A stretch of 64,000 bases of DNA from Streptomyces sp. R33 (GCF_041200175.1 NZ_CP165727.1:372001-436000), one strand, 5' to 3'; shown: positions 23,631 to 33,220, counted from the first letter of the stretch. The notes: generated by a model not told the origin, from the sequence alone. A program made the numbers and translations.

Positions 23631-23951
23631 ATGGCTGAAGGACTCCCCAGAACCTCCTGGACGTTCCTGACCAGCCACGCACACGTCCTGCTGGCCCTCG
23701 CCCGAAACCCCGGCGCTCGCCTGCGCGACGTCGCCGCCACCTGCGTGCTGACCGAACGGACCGTCCAGTCGATCGTCGCCGACCTGGAGGCGGACGGGTA
23801 CCTCACCCGGGTACGCGAAGGCCGCCGTAACCACTACCGCATCACCGCCGGAGCAAAGTTCCGCCACCCCGCCGAAGCCGGCCGCGACATCGCCGGACTC
23901 CTCGCCCTCTTCACCGAAGACCCGCCAGCCCGCCCACCACCACACGGCTGA
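23631..23951 (+). CDS. Winged helix-turn-helix (MarR/ArsR-like) regulator
   Basis: A 106-residue protein: TSHAHVLLALARNPGARLRD, VAATCVLTERTVQSIVADLE, ADGYLTRVREGRRNHYRITA. A clean winged HTH with recognition helix TERTVQSIVADLE and a wing ending RNHY. The C-terminus is short and proline-rich. It is divergent from the STAS gene and probably autoregulates through the shared intergenic region. The ligand is unknown. Confidence 0.85.
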   Translation: MAEGLPRTSWTFLTSHAHVLLALARNPGARLRDVAATCVLTERTVQSIVADLEADGYLTRVREGRRNHYRITAGAKFRHPAEAGRDIAGLLALFTEDPPARPPPHG

Positions 23952-24461
23952 GCGCCCACACTGCCATCCGGATACCCACCGGGGTCCCCGGCCGGCCTGC
24001 GCATCTCGCCCCCGGCGAGCAGTCCAGGCCCGCGTACGGCACGGTGGCAGGGCGATGAGAGGTACACGTAGGGGCCCGCCGCAGGGCGCGCCCCGCCAGG
24101 GACTCGCACGGCCTCCGGCGCGGAGCGCTCCCGACCCGTCCGGCTCCCCCGCACCGCTCCTGGGCCGACCCCGCACAAGTCACTACCAGTGCAGGCAGCC
24201 TGCACGCCGCACTGATCAGCCCAGGCCAGCCAGCCCACCACCGATCACACACACCACGCCCGTACATTGGGGAGCTCGTGATCAGGGATCCACTGGGCGT
24301 GGGTGTCCGGCCCGCAGGCAGGTTCGTACTCGTCTGTGAGCTGCGGCTATCGGCGCGTTCCACCATGTGCCGGACGAAGTCTGCGGAGGCATTCCGGATC
24401 GCGCGGTCGGGGTGCGCGGCGGTCCGGCGGTGCATCGCCGGGGAGATCCGGCGCCCGACCC
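23952..24461. other. 510-base stretch without a supported gene
   Basis: Only random high-GC frames are present on both strands. The segment acggtggcagggcgatg at about 24041-24058 also occurs near 17603, so it may be a conserved 3' end of some lost gene. No start site, RNA or repeat array is recognised. Confidence 0.4.
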
Positions 24462-26150
24462 TCAGGCGGTTTGCGGCCGCCGCCCCCGACCGCCGTGGGC
24501 GTGGACGGGGGGCGACGAGCACTCGAGCGAGAACGGTTGAATGGAATGCGGCAGCCGCAAAGCCCTGACCGGGACTCGGGTAGGGCCGTCTGAGCGGACC
24601 GGGTGTGGACCCGTGCTCATTGAGGCCGCATGCTGCTGATTCCCGGCCGGGCCCGGCAGCGTCGCGGGCCCGAGGTAGGCGCGAAGGCCCGGCATGCCAG
24701 GCAGGGCGGGGAGGGGGTGAGGCCGCCAGAACCGGGCGTACGGAGGTGGGTGCGCGTCGCCTCGTACGAGGACGGCAACAGGTCGGCTCCGTGCAGTGAC
24801 CCCCATCGCGGCCGGGGTGATGCTGCCGTCGTGGCCACCGGTCTGGCGGGACGCGCAGCCGGAGCGGAACGCGACTCGGACGGCTTCCTCGCCACTGACG
24901 ACACATGGGGGGCGAAGCCCTTGGCGGCGGAGTTCCGCGGCCACCCGCCCGAACGCCGTCTGGCTCGACCGGCTGCGGGAGACGGCTGCTTCGAGAATCA
25001 GGTATTGGACAGTCAGGTGAGCGGCCAGCGCCAGCACCAGGGCGGTGATGACGACCGCGCGTGGCAGCGCGGTGCCGGCCAGCCACATCAGGCCAAGCGC
25101 TGCCGGGAGCAGGAGCAGCGCGTAGGCGGGCAGCAGGAAGCGCGGTGCCGCGTAACCGACCAGGAGCAGGTATGGCGCGGCCAGGGCCAGTCCGACCACG
25201 GTGGGTACGAGGACGAGGGCCCTCTTGCGTGCCCGGGCCGCGGCCACGACGCCGCCCGCGGTGAGCAGCGGCAGAACGAACCACCACGCAGCGGCGAGCG
25301 GTTCCCGCAACGGCACATTGCAGGGGCGGCACAGGGTCCGCCCCTGCAGCGCCCGTACATGGTCGTCAAATGCGAGGTGCCATCCGAGGTGCCCCTGGAT
25401 CTCGCCCGCACGGCTGAGCCGGGCGGGCAGACCGCCGTAACGGAGGTACGCCTCGATGACCCATTCGGCGCTGCCGAGGGCCGCTCCCGCAACTAGCACG
25501 AGCAGCACGGCCGGACGCCGCCACGCCCGAACGGACAGTGCGGCACCGAAGAGCGGCAAGAGGAGCCAGAACGCGTCGCCCGGCCGCATGAGCGCGGTGA
25601 AGGCCACAGCTGCGCCGAGGCCGGCCAGCGCCGCACGGTCCGTACGGTCCTGCGCCGCTAGCAGGAAGCAGCCGACCGCGATCAGCGCCCCGTACGCGAC
25701 CCACAGGTTGGGCATGGCCTGCGAGCCGTAGAGCATGGTGATCCACAGTCCGGCGAAGAGCGCACCCGCAAGAGCGGCGACATAGGAGGAGAGGAGCCGA
25801 CGCCATACGCACATCGACAGCAGGAGACCGGCTCCCGAGAGGACGGCAAGATAGACGCGGAGCGCCTGCAGCGAATCCGTCAACGCCACGACGGGAGCGA
25901 CAAGAAAGGTGATGCCACGGGCCCGCGGGGCGCTGAAGAACGCGGCAGGGGCATGCGGGCTGACCTGGCTGACATAGACCGTCTCGTCCCATCCCAGACC
26001 GGTCCCCGGCACGACGAGTAACAGCTGGGCGACGGTGTACGCCGCCGCGACGCCAACGGGCCACCGGACATCACGGACCATCGCCCGGTATCTGCGGGAG
26101 CGGGGCTGCTCTGCTCCCGGGCTGCCCGCTCTGGCTGATGTCTGCGTCAC
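24462..26150 (-). CDS. Polytopic membrane glycosyltransferase-like protein (GT39/GT83-type)
   Basis: Ten or more transmembrane helices. The first extracytoplasmic loop carries GLGWDETVYVSQ, the Asp-Glu catalytic signature of dolichol/polyprenol-phosphate-sugar transferases. A segment WLAGTALPRAVVITALVLAL and a soluble C-terminal part (PPCVVSGEEAVRVAFRSGCA) follow. The GTG at 26150 is my preferred start. The frame is open to 26243. The last 60 residues are low-complexity and may be read-through after loss of the normal stop. Lipid donor and acceptor are unknown. Confidence 0.75.
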   Translation of the reverse strand: MTQTSARAGSPGAEQPRSRRYRAMVRDVRWPVGVAAAYTVAQLLLVVPGTGLGWDETVYVSQVSPHAPAAFFSAPRARGITFLVAPVVALTDSLQALRVYLAVLSGAGLLLSMCVWRRLLSSYVAALAGALFAGLWITMLYGSQAMPNLWVAYGALIAVGCFLLAAQDRTDRAALAGLGAAVAFTALMRPGDAFWLLLPLFGAALSVRAWRRPAVLLVLVAGAALGSAEWVIEAYLRYGGLPARLSRAGEIQGHLGWHLAFDDHVRALQGRTLCRPCNVPLREPLAAAWWFVLPLLTAGGVVAAARARKRALVLVPTVVGLALAAPYLLLVGYAAPRFLLPAYALLLLPAALGLMWLAGTALPRAVVITALVLALAAHLTVQYLILEAAVSRSRSSQTAFGRVAAELRRQGLRPPCVVSGEEAVRVAFRSGCASRQTGGHDGSITPAAMGVTARSRPVAVLVRGDAHPPPYARFWRPHPLPALPGMPGLRAYLGPATLPGPAGNQQHAASMSTGPHPVRSDGPTRVPVRALRLPHSIQPFSLECSSPPVHAHGGRGRRPQTA

Positions 26151-26509
26151 GGCTGGACCCCACTGGTCTTTCGGGAATCGGACCTCGCGTTCGACCACCA
26201 CGGTGCCGCCGGACAGCAGCCCCCGCATTCCGCGGTACGGCACTCGGACCAGTGCCTGCGGCTGCGGCTTGTCGCACGAGTGCCAGGGCTGTCACCAGGA
26301 GGAACCGGAGCCCTCGTCCGTGCTCGAGAACACCGGCTGTGTCCTGCGCACCGGGATGGCGGCCATGCTCGCTGGCCGGCTGCATCCACCACGGCTTGCG
26401 CATGATTTCGCGCATCTGCTGAGAACGACGTCGTGCCTGCTGAGCCAGCCGCCTCCGCCGTGTCGGGTGCCGTGCGTTTCGTACCCTTGATACTGATAGT
26501 TCTGTGAGC

Positions 26510-27514
26510 ATGAGCGCACGCTGCCGTCTCAGAAGAATCCTGGCCGGCGTCGCGGCCGCCGCAACCGCGACCGTATTCCTCGGCGCCTGTGGCTCGGCGC
26601 GGCCCGCTTCGGCCCCTGGCGCCAAGACTCCTCCGGCGTCTTCTCGCGTTTCACGGCCGGCCCCGAGCCCCACACCCTCTCCGATTCCTCAGAAGCCACA
26701 CCCCGTCGACTGCCGAAAGACTCATTGCGTCGCTCTGACCTTCGACGCAGGACCCGGCCCCGACACGACCCGACTGCTGGACGTCCTCAAGGCCAAAGGC
26801 GTCAACGCGACGTTCTTCCTACTGGGCAAGAATGTGACCCGCCGTCCCGACCTGGTACGGAGAGAGGCGTCTGAGGGGCACGAGTTGGCCAACCACACCT
26901 GGACGCACCGGCTCCTGACCGAGGCATCGGCAGAGGAGACCCGCCGCGAGCTCGTCCTCCTCCAGGAACGTGTCAGGGAGCTCACCGGCCGGGCTCCCAC
27001 CCTGATGCGTCCGCCTCGGGGATTGACGAACCCGAGTGTCGCCGAGGTCTGCCGCTCCCTGGGTCTCGCGCAGATTCTGTGGTCCGTCACAGCCAAGGAT
27101 TACCGCGACCACGATCCCGAGGTCATCACGAGCCGTGTGCTGCAAGGGGCCCAGCGCAACGGGATCATCCTCTTGCACGACGTGTACCCGGGCACTCTTC
27201 CCGCCGTGCCCGGGATCATCGACGGTCTGAGGCGGCGCGGCCTCACCCCCGTGACCGTCTCCCAGCTCTTCGCCCCCCACCGGCCCGAACCGGGCCAGAC
27301 GTACCGGAGGTACGAAGAGATCTACGAGCGCCAGCGCAAGGCGCACTCTTCACGCCGGATCCGGGTCGAGCACGGCATCGCGCCCCTGAAGAACTGGCGG
27401 GCACTCGCCCGCCACCACGGCCGACGCGAGCAGCTGACCGACACCATCCAAGCCATCGCCGGACTGCTTTCAGACCAGCAGACTGCCACCCGCGGACCCG
27501 GTCAGCCACAGTGA
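26510..27514 (+). CDS. Polysaccharide deacetylase lipoprotein with an in-frame transposase tail
   Basis: About 334 residues. Lipobox at residues about 23-27 (FLGAC), a Pro/Ser-rich spacer, then an NodB domain: CVALTFDAGPGPDTTRLLDV (the catalytic Asp-x-Gly region), HELANHTWTHRLLTEA (metal-binding HxxxH), RPPRGLTNPS (here PPRG for the usual PPYG) and NGIILLHDVYPGT (closing His). The natural end would be near APHRPEPGQTYRR. From 27311 the frame continues YEEIYERQRKAHSSRRIRVE and HGIAPLKNWRALARHHGRRE, the C-terminus of an IS5/IS112-type transposase. A GTG at 26504 is an alternative start. The enzyme domain looks intact, so it likely still acts on peptidoglycan or a glycan outside the membrane. 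Confidence 0.85.
   Translation: MSARCRLRRILAGVAAAATATVFLGACGSARPASAPGAKTPPASSRVSRPAPSPTPSPIPQKPHPVDCRKTHCVALTFDAGPGPDTTRLLDVLKAKGVNATFFLLGKNVTRRPDLVRREASEGHELANHTWTHRLLTEASAEETRRELVLLQERVRELTGRAPTLMRPPRGLTNPSVAEVCRSLGLAQILWSVTAKDYRDHDPEVITSRVLQGAQRNGIILLHDVYPGTLPAVPGIIDGLRRRGLTPVTVSQLFAPHRPEPGQTYRRYEEIYERQRKAHSSRRIRVEHGIAPLKNWRALARHHGRREQLTDTIQAIAGLLSDQQTATRGPGQPQ
27311..27514 (+). pseudogene. IS5/IS112-type transposase C-terminal fragment
   Basis: Sixty-seven codons of transposase sequence (IRVEHGIAPLKNWRALARHH, DTIQAIAGLLSDQQTAT) fused in frame to the deacetylase gene. No 5' part of the element remains. The right end may extend to about 27580, where acgagctcgttgggg looks like an element end. 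Confidence 0.8.
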
Positions 27515-27730
27515 CCACCGGGCCGACCTGCACCTTTCGACATCGCACCGCCAACCATGCACGAGCTCGTTGGGGCAACCTGGATCTCAACGCCCTTCCC
27601 TGCCCGCTCTTTACCGAGGCCGGAGGTTAAACGGCAAACTCAGTGCCTGTCTGCGATCGGCTCGGGAGCGGCTGGGGTGTGTCAGCGACGTCGGGTAGCT
27701 TCGTCGACATCGAAGGACAAGGAAGATGAC

Positions 27731-28213
27731 ATGCAGATGGCTGGTGCCGAGGTCTTCTCTTGCGCCGTGTGCAGCGCCCGGTTGTCCGCGCCGGTGCGCG
27801 AGGTGCACCCGCCGGCGGAGGGCGGGGCCTGGACGCCGCTCGACTCGCCTGTGGACCCCTGCCCGCCCAGGATGGCGGCAGGCACCTTCGCCCGCGACCC
27901 GCAGCCAGGACGCATCACCTGGAGCTCGCCGCCCAAGGGCTTCAGGATGTCCCGGGCGGGGCACGGGCCAGGGGTCGACCTGCTGTTGAGCCCCGGCGAC
28001 CTGGCCGGTACTACGAAGATCCTCAGCCGCTGGGGAGGTTGCTGCGGGCCAGGCGGGCAGGACGGGCCGAATCTGGCCTGCTCGGGGTGCGGGGCCGAAG
28101 TCGGACTCTGGATCAGCGACTGCTACACCTGGCTGGAAGTCGTCCTCAACGGGCGCCTGGTCAGCCGTTCTCCATACCTGGCGGAGCACACCGAGGAGAA
28201 CGCCGACAGGTGA
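27731..28213 (+). CDS. Hypothetical zinc-ribbon-like protein
   Basis: A 160-residue protein with two Cys-x2-Cys pairs (FSCAVCSARL near the start, ACSGCGAEVGLWISDCYTWL near the end) and a CCGPGG turn. This suggests one four-Cys metal site bringing both ends together. AAGGAAG lies eight bases before the ATG. Other conserved-looking parts are HPPAEGGAWTPLDSPVDPCP and LLSPGDLAGTTKILSRWGGC. I do not recognise a named family. The metal site is inference. Confidence 0.7.
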   Translation: MQMAGAEVFSCAVCSARLSAPVREVHPPAEGGAWTPLDSPVDPCPPRMAAGTFARDPQPGRITWSSPPKGFRMSRAGHGPGVDLLLSPGDLAGTTKILSRWGGCCGPGGQDGPNLACSGCGAEVGLWISDCYTWLEVVLNGRLVSRSPYLAEHTEENADR

Positions 28214-28312
28214 CGCCGATCCGGATTCATGACCGATTAGTCGGCTCCGCTGACATCCGCACCAGTGGATCGTCCCCCGGGTCAGAGCCCGGGCCCGGCA
28301 GCGCCCCGGCGC

Positions 28313-28500
28313 TCAGCGTGAGCTTACTTCCTCCGACACGGGCACCCGTGGCGCACCCGGGCCCAGAGTGGCGGACGGACGGTGTGCCGCGGCCCGGTAG
28401 GCGGTGAACAGCACGATCAGCAGCCCCATCGACGTCAAGATGTGCGCGGCTTTGCCGTAGCCGAAGCCGGCCGCGGAGACCGCCACCGCGAGCAGGGACC
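28313..28500 (-). pseudogene. C-terminal remnant of a membrane protein
   Basis: Leftward codons give SLLAVAVSAAGFGYGKAAHI and LTSMGLLIVLFTAYRAAAHR, one to two hydrophobic segments followed by a short polar tail and a TGA. No start or upstream part is found. The rest of 28214-28737 is non-coding as far as I can see. Confidence 0.4.
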
Positions 28501-28737
28501 CATCCGGCGACAGTCCGGGGCGAGGGCGGACGGGCGGTCACAGGCCGCGGCGAGATGCGCTTCTGCCCCGGACTCCGAGCGGAACTCCATGGCGGGTAGA
28601 TGTCGGGACTGATGTGCGGTGTCGGTCGTCTATCGGCGGCTGCGGGTTCGATGTCGGTGGCTTGTCGGCGAGGTCCGGCAACGTTCCAGAGACGGCCGCC
28701 GGAGCCCACTGGGCGGTCCCGATCCCCAGGAGCCACC

Positions 28738-29868
28738 ATGCACATGCCCGTCACGATCATCGGCGCCGGACTCGGCGGACTCACGCTGGCCCGCGTCCTG
28801 CACGTCCACGGAATCCCGGTCACGGTCTACGAGGCGGAGTCCTCCCCGACGGTGCGCACGCAGGGCGGGATGCTCGACATCCACGACTACAACGGGCAGC
28901 TCGCCCTCAAGGCGGCCGGTCTGATGGACGAGTTCCAGGCCATCGTCCTGGAGGGCCGCCAGGCGCTGCGGGTCCTCGACCTGGACGGGACTGTCCTGCT
29001 CGACAAGGCCGACGACGGCACGGGCGGACGCCCCGAGGTGCAGCGCGGCGAGTTGCGACAGATCCTGCTCGACTCGCTCCCGGCCGGCACCGTCCGGTGG
29101 GGGCACAGGGCCGGCAGCACCCGCGCCCTCGGTGAGGGCCGCCACGAGGTGACGTTCGCCGACGGCAGCACCGTCGTCACCAGCCTGCTGGTCGGCGCGG
29201 ACGGCGCGTGGTCGCGGGTCCGGCCGCTGCTCACCACCGCCACACCTGAGTACGCCGGCACGTCGTCCGTCGAGACGTACCTGTTCAACGCCGACACCCG
29301 GCACCCTGATGCCGCGAAGGCGGTCGGCGGCGGGATGCTGATCGCGCCCGCGCCGGGCAAGGAGATCTTCGCTCACCGGGAAAGCGGCGACACCCTGCAC
29401 ACCTACGTCATGCTGGCCAGGCCGCAGGACTGGTTCGCCGCCATCGACTTCACCGATCCCGCCGCGGCCACCGCGCGCATCGCGCGGGAATTCGACGGCT
29501 GGGCACCGGAACTCACCGCCCTGATCACCGACGGCGACACCCCGCCGGTCCTGCGCGCCCAGTACGCTCTGCCCGCCGAGCACCGGTGGGACCGCGTGCC
29601 GGGGGTGACCCTGATCGGCGATGCCGCCCACCTCGCGCCCCCGAACGGCGAAGGCGCCAACCTCGCCATGCTCGACGGAGCCGAGCTCGGCGAGGCCCTC
29701 GCCGCGTACCCCGACGACATCGAGGCCGCGCTCACCGAGTACGAGCGGGCCATGTTCCCCCGCAGTGCCCAAGTCGGCACTTTTGAGGGTGGCGAGGTTC
29801 CGGGAATGGACGCCGAGTACAACACGGCCCAGGGCCTGATCAACATGATCACCGAGAAGGGTCAATGA
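28738..29868 (+). CDS. FAD-dependent monooxygenase (TetX-like)
   Basis: A 376-residue protein. The N-terminal Rossmann motif is VTIIGAGLGGLTLARVLHVH, with VYEAESS at the end of the second strand. The middle motif is LLVGADGAWSRVRPLL (the DG motif), and the C-terminal FAD motif is LIGDAAHLAPPNGEGANLAM. These are the three class A flavoprotein hydroxylase motifs. The layout and the 'PPNGEGAN' segment are closest to TetX-type enzymes, some of which inactivate tetracyclines, but the substrate cannot be read from sequence. AGGAG precedes the ATG. Stands alone, with no operon partner. Confidence 0.92.
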   Translation: MHMPVTIIGAGLGGLTLARVLHVHGIPVTVYEAESSPTVRTQGGMLDIHDYNGQLALKAAGLMDEFQAIVLEGRQALRVLDLDGTVLLDKADDGTGGRPEVQRGELRQILLDSLPAGTVRWGHRAGSTRALGEGRHEVTFADGSTVVTSLLVGADGAWSRVRPLLTTATPEYAGTSSVETYLFNADTRHPDAAKAVGGGMLIAPAPGKEIFAHRESGDTLHTYVMLARPQDWFAAIDFTDPAAATARIAREFDGWAPELTALITDGDTPPVLRAQYALPAEHRWDRVPGVTLIGDAAHLAPPNGEGANLAMLDGAELGEALAAYPDDIEAALTEYERAMFPRSAQVGTFEGGEVPGMDAEYNTAQGLINMITEKGQ

Positions 29869-30101
29869 GTCGCGCGGCACCCTCTGATGCACTCCGTCCC
29901 GCCCTCGCTCAAGCCCACTTCGCCGCAGCCCGGTGACTCCCGAGGGATGCTCCGTTGCCGATCGGCCACGGCACTTGTGGTCTTCACTTGGCGGGTGAGC
30001 GGTTCACTTCGCGACGTGAGCAAAGGGCAACGCCCATGAGACGGCCGGTCTTCGCTGACGAACCGGCGGGCGGCAATGCGCACCCGCTGCAAGGCCGCCG
30101 T

Positions 30102-30434
30102 TTACAGGCCAAGGGCCAGCAGGATCGTTACCGTCGGCGGGACCGGCGCAACCCACCCCGCCCAGCGGCCCGCCCTGGCCAGGGCGGGGTGGCGTCGGCA
30201 CAGCCAGAATGCCGCCACGAGCAGTGGAGTAGCCGTCCAGGACCCAAACCAGCAGACCGTGACGACCGCCACGGTTTGAGGATGAACCTCCGCGGCCATC
30301 CCGGCAAAGGCCCCGAAGAGAAACGCCATCGGAATCAGGGCCAGCGCCAAGCTCGTGACCCACCGCAACACCACGTCGGTGACAGGGGTCGCGGCGGCGC
30401 GGTCGGTGGTCAGGAAGGGAGTCGTCTCGTGCAT
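30102..30434 (-). CDS. Small membrane protein, three predicted helices
   Basis: About 110 residues. Hydrophobic stretches are WVTSLALALIPMAFLFGAFA, AVVTVCWFGSWTATPLLVAA and PVPPTVTILLALGL. It ends in a hydrophobic C-terminus. The ATG at 30434 is chosen, and no strong ribosome-binding site is visible. No family recognised. Isolated between decayed segments, but its own frame and hydropathy are coherent. Confidence 0.6.
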   Translation of the reverse strand: MHETTPFLTTDRAAATPVTDVVLRWVTSLALALIPMAFLFGAFAGMAAEVHPQTVAVVTVCWFGSWTATPLLVAAFWLCRRHPALARAGRWAGWVAPVPPTVTILLALGL

Positions 30435-30582
30435 GGGAACAGCCAATCGGCTCCGGCGCCGATTCGCTTGCGCGGGCGTACTCAGGTCGGCAGGTCTTCT
30501 TACTCATCCTGCCCAGGCAGCTGTCCGGGCGTCGAGACCGGGCCGTCCCACGGAGCTGCGGCCTGTGGCAGGACGCCCGACC

Positions 30583-30765
30583 ATGGTCTACCCGGTCGAA
30601 TGGGCGGAGGCCGGGCCGCCCGTCGCCTACCGCGTGCAGGAGCGGGTGCCGGGCAGCCACGGCAGCCTCGGGCGCCTGGTCCCGAGGCCGGTCGGCGGCC
30701 GGGAGCTGGCCTTCGCCACCGAATGTCTCCCGTACGTGCCGGACCCGGCCGACCTCGCCGAGTAG
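30583..30765 (+). CDS. Small ORF or gene remnant, unknown
   Basis: A 60-codon frame: MVYPVEWAEAGPPVAYRVQE, then RVPGSHGSLGRLVPRPVGGR and ELAFATECLPYVPDPADLAE. It reads like genuine protein, but there is no clear ribosome-binding site and the frame is open upstream, so it may be the tail of a truncated gene. A hairpin follows at 30820. Confidence 0.35.
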   Translation: MVYPVEWAEAGPPVAYRVQERVPGSHGSLGRLVPRPVGGRELAFATECLPYVPDPADLAE

Positions 30766-30819
30766 GCCGGACCCGGCACGTATGTGCCTCGACACTGTGT
30801 ACTTTGCCCGGCACGCGAA

Positions 30820-30844
30820 GGGCCGGACCAACCCGGTCCGGCCC
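30820..30844 (+). terminator. 10-bp perfect stem-loop
   Basis: GGGCCGGACC (30820-30829) pairs with GGTCCGGCCC (30835-30844) across a 5-base loop, 55 bases after the stop at 30765. A likely rho-independent-type terminator without a T-run. Confidence 0.65.
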
Positions 30845-31134
30845 ATCGCCGTCCCAAGGGCGACACCCACTAGAGCCTGTCTCTTGGAAGTGCGGTGCGC
30901 ATGGTGCTGCATGCCGGATCGGAATCCTGTGGCAGCAGCGCTCGCCCCGCAGTGGCGGATCGAGCGGGCCGAGGGCCTCGACGAGGCGGCAGCGCTGCTG
31001 CCTGGCTTTGACCGGGCCTCCCCCACCGGGATGACGATGACCGATCCGCTCCACGGCTGAATCCACGGCGGACGTGGCCGGGGCGGCGGGCGTGGCGTCG
31101 GGATTTGTGCGGGTTGTCGGGTGATGATGGCGTA

Positions 31135-31770
31135 GTGCGACTTGATCACGTGTCCTATGCGGTGGCCCGCGACAGCTTCGTCTCGACCGTCCAGTGGATC
31201 GGATCGGCCCTCGGCGCCGGGTTCGTCGACGGGGGCGTGCACCCGCGATTCGGTACCCGCAATTTCATTCTCCCGCTGAGCGGCGGCACCTACGTCGAGG
31301 TCGTCACCACACTCGACCACCCCGCCGCCGACCGCGCGCCCTTCGGCCAGGCGGTCGCGCGCCGCGCCGCCGAGGGCGGTGGCTGGCTCGGTTGGGTGGT
31401 CTCCGTCGACGACATCGCCCCGGTCGAGGCCCGCCTCGGCCGCACCTCGGCCGAGGGCCACCGTGTCCGCCCCGACGGGTTCGACCTGAGGTGGAAGCAG
31501 ATCGGCCTGCTGGAACTGATGGAGGACCCGCAACTGCCCTACTTCCTTCAGTGGTTGGTCCCCATCGAGGAGCGCCCGAGCGCCGACCCGCGCACCTCCA
31601 CCACCATCCACGGGGTCTCCATCTCCGGCGACGCTGCCTCCATCGCAGAATTCCTCGGCGAACCGGCCGACCACCCCCTCGAGCAGATCGACGTCACCTG
31701 GGTCGAGGATGAGGAACCGGGCCTGGTCTCGGTCGAGTTCGCCACCGCCCACGGCCCGGTCACGATCTGA
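31135..31770 (+). CDS. VOC/glyoxalase-like domain protein (211 aa)
   Basis: Starts at GTG: RLDHVSYAVARDSFVSTVQW, then RFGTRNFILPLSGGTYVEVV and WLGWVVSVDDIAPVEARLGR. The opening LDHV.YAV and the N/G-T-Y-V-E strand fit the 'glyoxalase-like' (PF13468-type) proteins found in actinomycetes. A second, diverged half follows (STTIHGVSISGDAASIAEFL). The start 30 bases upstream is possible, but the GTG fits homologue starts. Substrate unknown. Confidence 0.82.
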   Translation: MRLDHVSYAVARDSFVSTVQWIGSALGAGFVDGGVHPRFGTRNFILPLSGGTYVEVVTTLDHPAADRAPFGQAVARRAAEGGGWLGWVVSVDDIAPVEARLGRTSAEGHRVRPDGFDLRWKQIGLLELMEDPQLPYFLQWLVPIEERPSADPRTSTTIHGVSISGDAASIAEFLGEPADHPLEQIDVTWVEDEEPGLVSVEFATAHGPVTI

Positions 31771-32130
31771 CCAGGGCCCGACAGCCTCGCGGGAGCAGCT
31801 GGGTGGGGTCTCCTCGCTAGCAAGGTCCTGCGCATGGGCTCGCCCACGAGGGACTGGCCCATCGCGGTCCTCGCCAAGTACGGGCACACCGGGATCCAGA
31901 TGCGTGACTCGCTGACGTCAACCTCGCCGGTCCGGTACACGGCCGGCGCCGCTCCCGGCCCGCGCTCCACGAACGCCTCGCCGGTCTGGAGTGAGGCGGG
32001 CGCGTACGACGACGGGTAGCGGTAGACGGGGAGCCCGGCTCGCCCAGCCACCTGAGGCTTACCGACTTGGCCAGCCGAGCACGCTGTCCGTGATGGTGGC
32101 CGGACTGGGCAGCTTCCCCCGACCGTTGTC
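31771..32130. other. No supported gene; possible leftward protein-like fragment
   Basis: On the reverse strand, 32060-31830 reads GLPVYRYPSSYAPASLQTGE and SRIWIPVCPYLARTAMGQSL, which looks protein-like. It has no start or stop and runs into the VOC gene in antisense. Possibly a remnant. I do not recognise it. Confidence 0.3.
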
Positions 32131-32557
32131 GTGACTGAGAGCTGAGGCCATGATGACGGCACGCTGGGGAAGCGGCGCGACCCGGTCACCATCTACGGGA
32201 ACGTGGGCGCGATCCACAGCCAGGTCAGCAACAGCAACATCTCCGTGACCGACACGGTCACCAACATGGGGACCACCATTCAGGCCGTCGCCGACCGCGG
32301 TGAGACCGGTGCCGCCGACGCCATCCGCGCTCTGGCCGGGGGCCGTTCAGCACGACCCCGGGCTCACCGAGGATCTGCGAGCGCAGCTCCTCGACCACGT
32401 TGCGGACGTCGCCGACGCGGCGGCCGTGCCGGACGAGCCGCGCAGGCTCTGCCGTGCCAGGGCGGCCATGGCCGCGATCGCTGCCGGAGCTGGCACTTCG
32501 TCCTAGCTGGCTCAGACTGTCTGCACATGGCAAGACGTCCTCGGCCGGTTGTTCTGA
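32131..32557 (+). pseudogene. Conserved hypothetical gene broken by frameshift and stops
   Basis: Codons give DPVTIYGNVGAIHSQVSNSN, then ISVTDTVTNMGTTIQAVADR in one frame up to about 32338. The next frame continues AVQHDPGLTEDLRAQLLDHV and ADVADAAAVPDEPRRLCRAR. A TAG interrupts at 32504 before QTVCTWQDVLGRLF and a final TGA at 32555. The likely GTG start (32131) is followed by an in-frame TGA. Repaired length would be about 140 residues. Function unknown. Confidence 0.65.
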
Positions 32558-33220
32558 AGGCTGCCTGAACCCTGATCCGCGGATGTCCACCTCGCCGATG
32601 GTGCATCAGGGCCTGGGCGGACAAGCTGCGCACGCTGGTCCCGAACGCCGAGCGAATGCGCCCGCTGCTTGAGCCCGCTTGAGCACGGAAGCCGCCTCAC
32701 CGCGTACGACGTTCCCGCCCTTGAGGAGCGCGATGCGGTGCACGATGCATGGGGTCCGCGTACAACGGCTCCCGCGGCCCTGGGCCGGAGCACCCCGCTC
32801 AGCGTGGCGGGGTGGTCAGCCAGGACTTGACGACTTCCGCCGGCACCGGCACCGGTGCGTACGGCCGCTGGTCGCGCCCTGCTGCCGCAGATCATGGAGC
32901 GGGACCGCCTGCGGCACACCACCGATGCTCCGAGCTGCCCGATTCGGCACCCGCAATAACCGAGAAGACGCTGTTGCCGCGCACTCAAGCTGTGGTCCGC
33001 AGGGCAGCCAGCTGCGTGACAATGGCCGTCGTCCCAGCTACCCGGGCCGCGCGTTCCGGCCAGGCTCGACGCAGGGCGGCGGCCTCGGTCGCCGAGGCCT
33101 GGCGGCGGCGCTCGGCGCGGGTCTGTTCGATGGGGGCCGCCCGTCGGCAGTTTTATACCTAGGCCGAGGGAAGCGGCGCACGGGCGACGCGGAGCGCCGC
33201 CCTGCGACGATCCGACGCGA
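32558..33220. other. Decayed coding region, no intact gene
   Basis: Short protein-like scraps in different frames: LRTLVPNAERMRPLLEPA near 32640 and LLPQIMERDRLRHTTDAP near 32890. Both are stopped or shifted. This is what gene decay looks like. I cannot name the parents. Confidence 0.4.

Noticed and set aside
28738..29868. TetX-like monooxygenase as a tetracycline resistance gene
   Set aside because: The fold and motifs fit TetX-type enzymes, but many homologues are biosynthetic or of unknown role. Substrate cannot be assigned from sequence, so only the family is reported.
30004..31887. A 627-codon reverse frame spanning the VOC gene
   Set aside because: It lies antisense to a clear VOC gene, has implausible composition and no start signal.
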